Shown here in pieces: positions 55,287-63,697 of a stretch of 64,000 bases of DNA. A model generated the notes under the pieces. That model was not told where the DNA came from and did no database searches. It saw only the letters and a program-made list of their open reading frames with translations. Position numbers and translations under genes: made by a program. Source of the DNA: an uncultured Bacteroides sp. (GTDB taxonomy: Bacteria; Bacteroidota; Bacteroidia; Bacteroidales; Bacteroidaceae); contig CASFPE010000018.1 in NCBI GenBank assembly GCA_949296575.1, positions 62,001 to 126,000 on the forward strand, read 5' to 3'. How positions within the stretch are numbered: the first letter of the stretch is position 1; each line of letters opens with the position of its first letter.

Positions 55287-57830
55287 TTAGAAACGGAATC
55301 CCAAGTTCAGGAAAGCGTTGCATCTGGATGCGTAGTAATACTTGGAGTTGCGCGAGAACACGTAGGCGCGTGCCGAGCCGTCGTCGTAAGAGTCGTCGCG
55401 GTTCTGCTCATATCCCCCGGTGCGCATGTCGGTATTGTTCAACAGGTTGTTGATGTTCAGGTTGATGCTGAGGCTTTTCCCGTCTTTCAGGCGGATGTAC
55501 TTGCCGATGGACACGTCCATCATGAAGCCGCCGTCCAGTTCTTCCTGTTCGGGGATGCTGGCGTTCACCAAGTTGCCGTCCTCATCTACTTCGCCTCCGT
55601 AGCGTTTCAGCACGGAGCCTAAGCGGCGGTAGGTGGAGAAGTCGATGTAGGTGCGGTGGTAATAGTTGCCCGTCACGTTGAAGAACCATCCGTTCACGTT
55701 ATAGTCCAATGCGAGGCTGTATGCCGACAGCGGCGTGCCGTTGGCGCGGAGTCCTTCGGCATACACACGGTCTTGCTGGCGTTCGCCTTCCACTTCGCTC
55801 TCGTATGTCTTGATGGCATTCGGGTTGTTCATGTAGCGTGCGTCAGACCACGTGCCGATGGCCGTCAGCGACAATTCGTTCGTGAGCCGGAATGTGGCGG
55901 CTGCTTCCACGCCCCAGTGTTCCTTCTCGATGCCGCTCATGGCCAAGTAGGTGAAGCGCGATTCGTTGTCGTTGTAGAACGCATCCATCTCCACTTGGTC
56001 GAAGAAGCGGGTGTAGTATCCGGTGATGCGCCCGATGACGACGGGTGTGTTGAAGCTGTATGTGAAGTCGCCTCCTGCAATTTTTTCCGTCTTCAGCCCG
56101 TCCACGTAGTCGTCCTTGATACGCGGCGCGATGAACGAGTTGTAGGCCAGCGGCGCACGGTCCTCGTATCTTCCGTTGAGAATCAACTGGTGCTTCCCGT
56201 TGATTTTGTAAACGATGCCGAACTTCCCGCCGCCTTCAAGGAAGCGTGCCGTGCCGCTCTTGCCCAACGAATGGAGCGGTGAACGCCCGTTCTGCATCTT
56301 TCCGTCCCTCCAGAACTGCGTGGAGCCGATTTGCCCGCTCACGTAGTAATCGATGTATTCGCTGTGGCCGTTGTATTGCGCCCATGCACTTTGCTTGTTG
56401 ACGATGATGTTGTAGTTGTAACCAAACTTGTCGCCTTCCGATATGCGGTGGTTGGGGTTCGTCAGGTCGTTTTGGATGACGATGGAGTTGTAGCCGTAAT
56501 CGCGTGCGGCAAACTTGTCGATGTCGGTGTAAAGCTCTCCGCCCATCAGGTCCTTCATCTTCTTGTAGTGCATGCCTTTGCTGCTTCCGGCCAGGATGCC
56601 CACTGTGTAGTTGTCGCCATTCTCAAGGTTATGGTTGAAAGTGGAGGAGAGGTTGAAGGCCAGTTGGTCGTTGTGGCGTTCCTCCACGTAGTACAGCGTT
56701 TCCTTGCCCAAGGCGTTGGCTTGCGCGTTGGCAAAATACATTTGATCCCAATCGATTTGGCGGTTGGCCTTGGAGCTTTTCCAGCGTTCCGTTGTTTCGT
56801 TGAACAGGTCGATTTGTTCCTGTGCCAGTGGCGTGGAGTCGTCATACACGTTGAACAAGGCGCTGGGCAGTTTCTTGTAATAGTCGGGACGCGGGTCGGA
56901 TGCATTCCCGTTCCACCCCAATGCGCTTCGTCCGTCGTTGGTGTATTTGGCGGCAAACGAAGTGACCAGCCGCATCTTGTCGTTGATGTTGAAGTTCCAT
57001 GTGGCTATGGCTGATGGTTCAAAAGCCCGCACTACCCGCGCATTTCTCATCTTGCCGTCCTGGTATCCCCAGTTGGGGTTATAGTAATGGCTGTTGGCCA
57101 AGTAATAGGCTTCTTCGGTGGAAGCAGCTTGCTGTGAACGCTCTGTTGGCGAACCCCATGTGGAAAGCGCCAGGCTGTGGCGGTCGTTGAACACTTTTTC
57201 TGCTGCCAAGAAGTAGCCTAATGAGTTGTAATAGATGCCTTCGATGGCTCCGTTCTTTCCCCAGCGGTAAGACAACGATCCGGTGAACGCCCAGCCGTTG
57301 TTCATCAATCCGGTGGAATAGGTGTAGATGCCTCTCATCACATAGTTTCGGTTGCATCCCGACAAGGTGATTTTCGAGCCGGGGGCATATTGGCTGGCCC
57401 GCACGTTGATGTTTGTGGCACCGCCAATGGGGCTGTATGAAAAGAGGTTGGGGGAGAAGCCGTCCACGCCTTCCTTGTTGCGGGTCACGTCGTTCAGTCC
57501 TCCAATCAAGCCGTAGCTGAATCTTCCAGTTTCGGCGTCGTTGAAACGTATGCCGTTGATGTACATGTCGTTGTACTGCGAGTCGTAGCCCCTGACGCGG
57601 AATCTCATGGGGCTGAACAAGTATCCTACGTTGGATAGGTACACATCATCGTTGGAGAAAACAAATGCATTGGCATCTTGCGACATGTCATCGTTTTCAT
57701 TCAGTTGCGATTCCGTGAAAACGAATGCAGCATTGTCCTCGCGGGATGCATCCGTAGGATTTGCCTGCTGGGCAGACAGTCCTAATGAAAGGCAAGATAG
57801 GGTGAATGCTAATCCTAATTTTTGTTTCAT
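55287..57830 (-). CDS. TonB-dependent outer-membrane receptor
   Basis: An 847-residue energised importer. Signal peptide ends at GLSAQQ. There is no CarboxypepD_reg extension, so unlike most SusC proteins the plug begins almost directly (RFRVRGYDSQYNDMYINGIRFND, about 77-100). The barrel runs to the C-terminal aromatic FRF. No SusD is nearby; two DUF5689/DUF6359 lipoproteins follow instead. Together with the divergent EEP nuclease this suggests uptake of nucleic-acid fragments or phosphate-containing products, which is inference from context. Confidence 0.88.
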   Translation of the reverse strand: MKQKLGLAFTLSCLSLGLSAQQANPTDASREDNAAFVFTESQLNENDDMSQDANAFVFSNDDVYLSNVGYLFSPMRFRVRGYDSQYNDMYINGIRFNDAETGRFSYGLIGGLNDVTRNKEGVDGFSPNLFSYSPIGGATNINVRASQYAPGSKITLSGCNRNYVMRGIYTYSTGLMNNGWAFTGSLSYRWGKNGAIEGIYYNSLGYFLAAEKVFNDRHSLALSTWGSPTERSQQAASTEEAYYLANSHYYNPNWGYQDGKMRNARVVRAFEPSAIATWNFNINDKMRLVTSFAAKYTNDGRSALGWNGNASDPRPDYYKKLPSALFNVYDDSTPLAQEQIDLFNETTERWKSSKANRQIDWDQMYFANAQANALGKETLYYVEERHNDQLAFNLSSTFNHNLENGDNYTVGILAGSSKGMHYKKMKDLMGGELYTDIDKFAARDYGYNSIVIQNDLTNPNHRISEGDKFGYNYNIIVNKQSAWAQYNGHSEYIDYYVSGQIGSTQFWRDGKMQNGRSPLHSLGKSGTARFLEGGGKFGIVYKINGKHQLILNGRYEDRAPLAYNSFIAPRIKDDYVDGLKTEKIAGGDFTYSFNTPVVIGRITGYYTRFFDQVEMDAFYNDNESRFTYLAMSGIEKEHWGVEAAATFRLTNELSLTAIGTWSDARYMNNPNAIKTYESEVEGERQQDRVYAEGLRANGTPLSAYSLALDYNVNGWFFNVTGNYYHRTYIDFSTYRRLGSVLKRYGGEVDEDGNLVNASIPEQEELDGGFMMDVSIGKYIRLKDGKSLSINLNINNLLNNTDMRTGGYEQNRDDSYDDGSARAYVFSRNSKYYYASRCNAFLNLGFRF

Positions 57831-58064
57831 AAGGTAGGTTTTAATATTAATTAGCTTTATTCATTTTTCCTCTTTGCAGGGAGGATATTTCATATTCGAT
57901 ACAAAATAACAAAGAAAAAACGGTAGTACAATGTAAAATCGAACAAAATCGCTAAAAGTTGTTGTGAATCCGTTTTTTTTTAGGATATTTGTCAAGCCTT
58001 TGTAATAATACGGCGGTTTGTCTTGGAATGGAAATTTAGCTATTTATATAAAAAAATGTGTGAT

Positions 58065-59093
58065 ATGAAAAAACTGATGTTCCTTTTCTGCCTGCTTGTG
58101 TTTGCGGCAGGCTATGGGAAAGCGCAAGAAAAGAAGTTTGCGTTGTACAGCGTGGCGTTTTATAATTTGGAGAACCTGTTTGACACAATTCATGATACAG
58201 GGAAGAATGATTATGAGTATCTTCCGGATGGGACCAACAAATGGAATACCATGAAGTACACGTCCAAGTTGAAGAACATGTCGGAGGTGTTGGGACAGAT
58301 CGCGACCGACAGGCTGCCGATGGGGCCTGCCCTTATCGGACTTTCAGAGGTGGAGAACCGCCGCGTGCTGGCCGACTTGCTGAAACAGCCGGCCTTGAAA
58401 GACCGTGGGTATGAGTTCATCCACTATGAAGGTTTGGACAAGCGGGGCATCGATTGCGCGTTCTTGTACAATCCCCGGCTGTTCCAGTTGGAGGAAAGCG
58501 TGCTTTTACCTTATATATATATAAACGACACGACGAGCGCCACCCGTGGTTTCCTCGTGGCGGGCGGCAAGATGGCAGGCGAGCATGTGTATGCCATTGT
58601 GAACCATTGGCCTTCGCGCGCGGCAGCATCCCCTGCAAGGGAAAGGGCGGGCGAACAGGTGCGTGCCATCAAGGACTCGCTGCTCACCGTGGACCCTGAG
58701 GCAAAGATATTCATCATGGGCGACTTGAACGACGACCCGATGGACAAGAGTGTGAAGGATGCCTTGGGCGCCAAGCGGAAGATGAGAGACGCAGGCCCGC
58801 ACGATTTGTACAACCCTTGGTGGGATTTGCTGGCCAAGAAAGGCACCGGCTCGCTGCTGTACAGGGGAAAGTGGAACTTGTTTGACCAAATCATCCTGAC
58901 CGGCAACCTGTTGGGCGACGACCGCTCCACGTTGAAATTCTACAAGAACGAGGTGTTCCGCCGGAATTTCCTTTTCCAGCAGGAAGGCAAATTCAAAGGT
59001 TATCCCAAGCGCACGCAGGCGAGCGGCATCTGGCTGAACGGGTATAGCGACCACTTGCCCGTGATTGTCTATCTGATTAAGGAAGTGAAATGA
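58065..59093 (+). CDS. Secreted endonuclease/exonuclease/phosphatase family protein
   Basis: 342 residues with a signal peptide (FLFCLLVFAAGYGKAQ). EEP-fold catalytic motifs: FYNLENLFD, GLSEVENR with Glu95, the NHWPSR His block (180-181), MGDLNDDP with Asp220 and Asn222, and YSDHLPVIVY near the C-terminus. A complete active site is therefore present. It may cut DNA, or act as an exported phosphodiesterase. It is transcribed away from the TonB receptor; 234 bp lie between. ATG 58065 is chosen because it starts the signal peptide. Confidence 0.9.
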   Translation: MKKLMFLFCLLVFAAGYGKAQEKKFALYSVAFYNLENLFDTIHDTGKNDYEYLPDGTNKWNTMKYTSKLKNMSEVLGQIATDRLPMGPALIGLSEVENRRVLADLLKQPALKDRGYEFIHYEGLDKRGIDCAFLYNPRLFQLEESVLLPYIYINDTTSATRGFLVAGGKMAGEHVYAIVNHWPSRAAASPARERAGEQVRAIKDSLLTVDPEAKIFIMGDLNDDPMDKSVKDALGAKRKMRDAGPHDLYNPWWDLLAKKGTGSLLYRGKWNLFDQIILTGNLLGDDRSTLKFYKNEVFRRNFLFQQEGKFKGYPKRTQASGIWLNGYSDHLPVIVYLIKEVK

Positions 59094-59121
59094 CAGATTG
59101 CAAACTCTGCATGGCATAACA

Positions 59122-59153
59122 TTTGAAATAGTTTTATAGAGTGAATATCTTTG
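59122..59153 (+). promoter_or_regulatory. Distal promoter of fba
   Basis: TATCTTTG (59146-59153) with TTTG at 59122-59125, 20 bp upstream. Leader about 130 nt. Confidence 0.55.
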
Positions 59154-59218
59154 TGAAATCCCTGTTGCTGTTAGGCAATTTTTCCCGCAAAAGCATGGGT
59201 TTGTGTTTTAGAATCACT

Positions 59219-59226
59219 ACTTTTGC
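59219..59226 (+). promoter_or_regulatory. Proximal -7 box of fba
   Basis: TACTTTTG matches TANNTTTG, giving a leader of about 55 nt. Either or both boxes may be used. Confidence 0.5.
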
Positions 59227-59286
59227 CTGTGAAGCCGGAAAGGCTTGGAATGGATATTCAATCATTAATGTTTAAATAAAAGTAAA

Positions 59287-60291
59287 ATGGTAAATTACAA
59301 AGATTTGGGCTTGGTGAACACAAGAGAGATGTTTGCCAGGGCAATAAAAGGAGGATATGCAATTCCTGCTTTTAACTTCAACAACATGGAGCAGTTGCAG
59401 GCCATCATCAAGGCTGCTGTGGAGACGAAATCCCCGGTCATCCTCCAAGTGTCGAAAGGGGCGCGCAACTATGCGAACCAGACATTGCTCCGCTACATGG
59501 CCGAGGGTGCTGTGGCCTATGCCAAGGAACTGGGCTGCGAGCATCCTGAAATTGTGCTTCATTTGGACCATGGCGATTCGTTCGAACTCTGCAAGTCGTG
59601 CGTGGACTTGGGCTTTTCGTCTGTGATGATCGACGGCTCGCATCTTCCTTACGAAGAGAATGTGGCCTTGACGAAGAAAGTGGTGGAATACGCGCATCAA
59701 TATGATGTGACGGTGGAAGGCGAATTGGGCGTGCTGGCCGGCGTGGAAGACGAAGTGTCTGCCGAACACCACACTTACACCAATCCTGAAGAAGTGATCG
59801 ACTTCTCCACCCGCACGGGCTGCGATAGCTTGGCCATCTCCATCGGCACTTCGCACGGCGCTTACAAGTTCAAGCCGGAACAATGCCACGTGGACCCGCA
59901 GACAGGCCGCCTGGTTCCTCCTCCTTTGGCATTCGACGTGTTGGACGCCGTGATGGAGAAACTGCCGGGCTTCCCCATCGTGCTTCACGGTTCATCTTCC
60001 GTTCCCCAAGAGTATGTGGACATGATCAACCAGTATGGCGGCAAGCTGGAAGCAGCCATCGGCATCCCCGAAGAAGAACTGCGCAAGGCAGCCAAGTCTG
60101 CAGTTTGCAAGATTAACATCGACTCTGATTCGCGCTTGGCCATGACGGCGGCTGTCCGCAAGGTGTTCGTGGAGAAACCCGCAGAGTTTGACCCGCGCAA
60201 ATACTTGGGCCCTGCCCGCGACGAGATGGAAAAGATGTACAAGCATAAAATCCTGAACGTGCTGGGTTCCGACGGCAAGTTGGCCCATTGA
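59287..60291 (+). CDS. fba: Class II fructose-bisphosphate aldolase
   Basis: Zinc-dependent aldol cleavage of fructose-1,6-bisphosphate in glycolysis. 334 residues; LHLDHGD (91-97) supplies metal and catalytic residues, GELGVLAGVEDEV (146-158) is the class II signature, and H234 (VLHGSSS) and the TSHGAYKF phosphate loop are present. Single-gene unit with two candidate promoters and a terminator. Confidence 0.95.
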   Translation: MVNYKDLGLVNTREMFARAIKGGYAIPAFNFNNMEQLQAIIKAAVETKSPVILQVSKGARNYANQTLLRYMAEGAVAYAKELGCEHPEIVLHLDHGDSFELCKSCVDLGFSSVMIDGSHLPYEENVALTKKVVEYAHQYDVTVEGELGVLAGVEDEVSAEHHTYTNPEEVIDFSTRTGCDSLAISIGTSHGAYKFKPEQCHVDPQTGRLVPPPLAFDVLDAVMEKLPGFPIVLHGSSSVPQEYVDMINQYGGKLEAAIGIPEEELRKAAKSAVCKINIDSDSRLAMTAAVRKVFVEKPAEFDPRKYLGPARDEMEKMYKHKILNVLGSDGKLAH

Positions 60292-60309
60292 TACGCACGC
60301 ATAACCTTT

Positions 60310-60363
60310 ATCCCGCCGATGGCCGGAATGCATCATGCGCTCCTCCCGTTGGCGGGATTCTTT
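60310..60363 (+). terminator. fba terminator
   Basis: ATCCCGCC (60310-60317) and GGCGGGAT (60351-60358) form a perfect 8-bp stem with a long loop, then TCTTTTG. Confidence 0.75.
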
Positions 60364-60507
60364 TGTGCGTCCGGGCAGTTTCCCGCGCCTTCCGCAAAAT
60401 CCTCCCGAAGGAGTCTCATCATTTCAGACTTCTGATTCCAGATTTCAAGAGACCGCTGCGTCAAAAGCCTTGTTCCCTTGCCAACTTGTTCCCTCGTTAA
60501 CTCATAA

Positions 60508-60573
60508 AATCTTCCCAAGGTTGCGCCCCAAACCTTGGAACGTTTGGCCCTAAACCTTGGAAGGTTTTTAAAA
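60508..60573. repeat. Tandem repeat array G (3 x 22 bp)
   Basis: AAACCTTGGAACGTTTGGCC at 60530 and AAACCTTGGAAGGTTTTT at 60552 are 22 bp apart; a decayed unit at 60508 matches 13 of 22 positions. Each unit contains an AAACCTTGG/CCAAGG-type inverted repeat. Confidence 0.7.
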
Positions 60574-60598
60574 AAGTTCGTAGAAGCGTCCAGCATGC

Positions 60599-60626
60599 AT
60601 AGAGCCGCGAAATCTTGCGGCTCTAT
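60599..60626. repeat. Isolated stem-loop
   Basis: ATAGAGCCGC (60599-60608) and GCGGCTCTAT (60617-60626) form a perfect 10-bp stem with an 8-nt loop. No T run follows on either strand. Confidence 0.7.
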
Positions 60627-60758
60627 GGGAAGCATCCGGATTTTATTGGCATAAGCATGGGCGTTTGTTGGGGAGGGTGATGGGGCTTTTTGCGGGCGGA
60701 TGCTCCATCTTGGTTTCGTAATTCTGCCGATTCTGTGCGGCGTTTCGCAAAAATTCCG

Positions 60759-60766
60759 TAAGTTTG
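60759..60766 (+). promoter_or_regulatory. -7 box of the MFS gene
   Basis: TAAGTTTG matches TANNTTTG, 35 bp before the start codon. No clear -33 box. Confidence 0.5.
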
Positions 60767-60801
60767 CCTCCCAAAAAACGAAACATTAAAAGGAAAGTAA
60801 C

Positions 60802-62187
60802 ATGAAAGAGAAATTGCAGAAAATGATGAACGACTCGCCGGTAGCCCGTTGGAGCGTGCTTGCACTGGTGGCTTTCACGATGTTGTGCGGCTATTTCCTG
60901 ACGGACGTGATGTCGCCGCTGAAGCCCATGCTGGAGAAAGAATTGATGTGGAACAGCTTGGATTACGGCATTTTCACGAGCGCTTACGGGTGGTTCAACG
61001 TGTTCTTGCTGATGCTGATATTCGGCGGCATCATCTTGGACAAGATGGGTGTGCGCTTCACCGGGCGTGGCGCTTGCCTGCTGATGGTGATTGGTTGCGG
61101 CCTGAAATACTATGCCATCACCTACTTGTCGGCAGAAAGCGGCATGGTCATGGGGATGAAAGCCCAAGTGTTCTTGGCCGCTTTGGGGTATGCCATCTTC
61201 GGCGTGGGCGTGGAGACGGCAGGCATCACGGTGTCGAAGATTGTGGTGAAGTGGTTCAAGGGGAAAGAAATGGCGTTGGCCATGGGATTGGAGATGGCCA
61301 CTGCCCGCCTCGGCACGATGCTGGCCATGGCAGTGACCGTGCCTTTTGCCAATGCTTTCGGCTGGACAGACGATGGCGGCATGCTGCATCCCAACATCTC
61401 GGCGCCCATCCTGTTGTGCCTCGTCATGCTGTGCATCGGCACGATTGCCTTTTTCATTTACAGCTTCATCGACAAGAAGTTTGACGCGCAACTGGGCGAA
61501 GCCGACGTGAACGAAGAACCTTTCCGCGTGAAAGACGTGTTTTCCATCATGCGCAACAAGGGATTCTGGCTGATTGCCCTGCTCTGCGTGCTGTTCTATT
61601 CCGCCGTGTTCCCGTTCCTGAAGTATGCCACCGACCTGATGGTGCAGAAGTATGAAGTGGACCCGTCGCTGGCAGGCACCATCCCTTCGCTCCTGCCGCT
61701 GGGGACATTGTTCCTCACTCCCCTGTTCGGCAACGTGTATGACCGCATCGGGAAGGGCGCCACGCTGATGATTATCGGCGCGGTGATGCTGATTGGCGTC
61801 CACTTCCTGTTCGCCCTGCCCTTGCTCAACGTGTGGTGGTTTGCCACGCTCATCATGATATGCCTGGGCATTGCTTTCTCATTAGTGCCTTCGGCCATGT
61901 GGCCTTCCGTGCCGAAGATTATCCCGGAGAATCAGTTGGGCACGGCCTATGCCCTGATATTCTGGGTGCAGAACTGGGGGCTGATGGGCGTGCCTCTCCT
62001 CATCGGATGGGTGCTGGACACGTATTGCAAGGGGCCGGTAGTGGACGGCGTGCAGACGTATGACTACACGTTGCCCATGGTGATATTCACGGCATTCGGC
62101 GTGCTGGCCTTGGTGTTCGCCCTGTTGCTGAAGGCCGAAGACAAGAAGAAAGGCTACGGCCTGGAAGAAGCCAACATAAAGAAATAG
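60802..62187 (+). CDS. MFS family transporter
   Basis: 461-residue inner-membrane transporter with about twelve helices in two halves. Conserved MFS loop after helix 2 (GIILDKMGVRFTGRGACLLM) and its repeat in the second half (GNVYDRIGKGATLMIIGAVM). Organic-anion or sugar substrate is possible; I cannot assign it. The large central loop (about 225-255) is charged. A small PqqD-like gene starts 4 bp after its stop. Confidence 0.9.
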   Translation: MKEKLQKMMNDSPVARWSVLALVAFTMLCGYFLTDVMSPLKPMLEKELMWNSLDYGIFTSAYGWFNVFLLMLIFGGIILDKMGVRFTGRGACLLMVIGCGLKYYAITYLSAESGMVMGMKAQVFLAALGYAIFGVGVETAGITVSKIVVKWFKGKEMALAMGLEMATARLGTMLAMAVTVPFANAFGWTDDGGMLHPNISAPILLCLVMLCIGTIAFFIYSFIDKKFDAQLGEADVNEEPFRVKDVFSIMRNKGFWLIALLCVLFYSAVFPFLKYATDLMVQKYEVDPSLAGTIPSLLPLGTLFLTPLFGNVYDRIGKGATLMIIGAVMLIGVHFLFALPLLNVWWFATLIMICLGIAFSLVPSAMWPSVPKIIPENQLGTAYALIFWVQNWGLMGVPLLIGWVLDTYCKGPVVDGVQTYDYTLPMVIFTAFGVLALVFALLLKAEDKKKGYGLEEANIKK

Positions 62188-62191
62188 GCGC

Positions 62192-62533
62192 ATGGCGAAG
62201 AAGCAGGCCAACTTGCTGGACGCAATCCCTTGCGTGCCGGACGGCATGGTTTTAAGAAAAGAGGAAGGGCTGTCGGTGATGGCCTTTCCCCGTTTCAAGA
62301 ATCGGTTCCTGCAACGGTTGTTCTCTTGGAAGGGGAAACCGCTATATGCTCATGTGGACTTCGATGAGCATGGCACGGCTGCCTTGGACTTGGTGGACGG
62401 CCGGCGCACCGTGCGGGAAATCATTGCGTTGCTTGCCCCGCACTTCGAGGGGGAGGGCGAGGGCTACGAAGCGCGTGTGGCCCTGTTCTTTTCCCATCTG
62501 CACCGGCACGGGCTGCTCAAGATGCGGGGATAG
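62192..62533 (+). CDS. PqqD-like peptide-chaperone domain protein
   Basis: 113 residues with the PqqD/RiPP-recognition-element pattern: AHVDFDEHGTAALDLVDGRRTVREIIALLAPHF. No precursor peptide, radical SAM enzyme or PQQ gene lies nearby, so it is an orphan. It may have another role. Tightly linked to the MFS transporter (4-bp gap). Confidence 0.75.
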   Translation: MAKKQANLLDAIPCVPDGMVLRKEEGLSVMAFPRFKNRFLQRLFSWKGKPLYAHVDFDEHGTAALDLVDGRRTVREIIALLAPHFEGEGEGYEARVALFFSHLHRHGLLKMRG

Positions 62534-62559
62534 GAAAGGGAGAAGGGGAGGGGACGCGC

Positions 62560-63618
62560 TTATTCCCCTTCCCTTTGTATCTTCAGGATGGCTCCGCTCA
62601 CGGGGTCGAAGATGACCTGCGTGGTGGTTTTTTTGTTGAAAAGGTCTTTGGCAAGCATTTCCGTGTTGCCGAATTGGGTGGCCAATACGGTGTTGTCGAA
62701 GAACGTCTTGTAACGGTTGAAAATAGTGAGTTTTGCCTTTCCTGGCACGTTGTAGACAATGCCTTCCAGCTTCTTTTTCCCGGTATCTTCCCCGCTGGCT
62801 TGGGGGACGGTGTTCAGGTTGGTGAGCGTCACATAGACGGGTTCTCCGCCCAAGTCGTCGTTGTCAAGCACGCCGAGGTGTTTGGAGAAGCGGAACAATA
62901 CTTCTTTTTCCAAGTTCTTGTTGGGGACGAGTCGCACGGTGAATGTCCGGCTTTCGTGCGTGGTGGTTCCGCAGAACAGTTCGAGCCAGGCGTTTTCCTG
63001 TTCTTCCAGGTTGGAGAGCATCAGTTTCATGGCTTCCCCGTCCTTGGGCATGTTGTCGGCTTGCCCTCGCAGGATGGCATTTTTGCTTTCGCGTATGTCG
63101 TAGATTTCCCTTGCGGCGAGTTCCGCCATCTTGGCGGTGGAGCCTGCCATCAGCATTTCTTCTGTCATCAGGTCGTGCGGGTCTATCTTCCGCGCGGGTT
63201 TCGGTTCTGCGGCCGGCTTTTCTTTTTCTTTCTTTTCATAGGGCAGGTTGATGGACGTGATGATGCCATCGGGGGTCAGCCCTACGAGGAGGGCGGCGGT
63301 CTTGTCTTTCAGTTTCACGGAAAACACTTTGGCAGGGTCGGGCATCCCTACAGGTTTCACGGTGATGCTGCTAATTTCCCATTGCGTGCTTTCTTCGGTG
63401 GCTATGCCGTTGAGGCGAAGGTAGCGGTCGGCGTATTTGCTGAATTCTCCCGGCGTGTAGGTCGCTTTGTCGGCCTGCACTTCGATTTCAATGACGGTTT
63501 TTGGCAGGAAGTAGGTCACGGCTTCCGTGCTTTTTCCCGGGATGTAGGGGGTGACTTCTGTCTGGGCGAGGCCGGATGCTGCCACTGCCAGCCCGCATAA
63601 TAGGCATATCGTTCTCAT
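62560..63618 (-). CDS. DUF4831 family secreted protein
   Basis: 352 residues, signal peptide MRTICLLCGLAVAASGLAQ. The DUF4831 domain, specific to Bacteroidetes, covers most of the protein (VTYFLPKTVIEIEVQADKATYTPGEFSKYADRYL; DPVSGAILKIQREGE at the end). An acidic/Lys-Pro-rich hinge lies at about residues 145-160. Function unknown. ATG 63618 is preferred; upstream codons to 63654 have no signal. Convergent with the MFS-PqqD pair. Confidence 0.84.
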   Translation of the reverse strand: MRTICLLCGLAVAASGLAQTEVTPYIPGKSTEAVTYFLPKTVIEIEVQADKATYTPGEFSKYADRYLRLNGIATEESTQWEISSITVKPVGMPDPAKVFSVKLKDKTAALLVGLTPDGIITSINLPYEKKEKEKPAAEPKPARKIDPHDLMTEEMLMAGSTAKMAELAAREIYDIRESKNAILRGQADNMPKDGEAMKLMLSNLEEQENAWLELFCGTTTHESRTFTVRLVPNKNLEKEVLFRFSKHLGVLDNDDLGGEPVYVTLTNLNTVPQASGEDTGKKKLEGIVYNVPGKAKLTIFNRYKTFFDNTVLATQFGNTEMLAKDLFNKKTTTQVIFDPVSGAILKIQREGE

Positions 63619-63651
63619 CTTTTCATTCTTTTTTATGATACATGGTTTCCG

Positions 63652-63659
63652 CAAAAATA
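63652..63659 (-). promoter_or_regulatory. -7 box of the DUF4831 gene
   Basis: TATTTTTG (minus strand 63659-63652) matches TANNTTTG, about 33 bp before the start codon. Confidence 0.5.
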
Positions 63660-63697
63660 GGAAAATATCTTGCCTTTCCGGCTTGTTTTATGGTAAA

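Larger units (their letters stand above)
60292..60801. other. 510-bp intergenic region between fba and the MFS gene
   Basis: Holds the fba terminator, array G (60508-60573), a second hairpin at 60599-60626 and a -7 box at 60759. No gene found. Confidence 0.6.
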
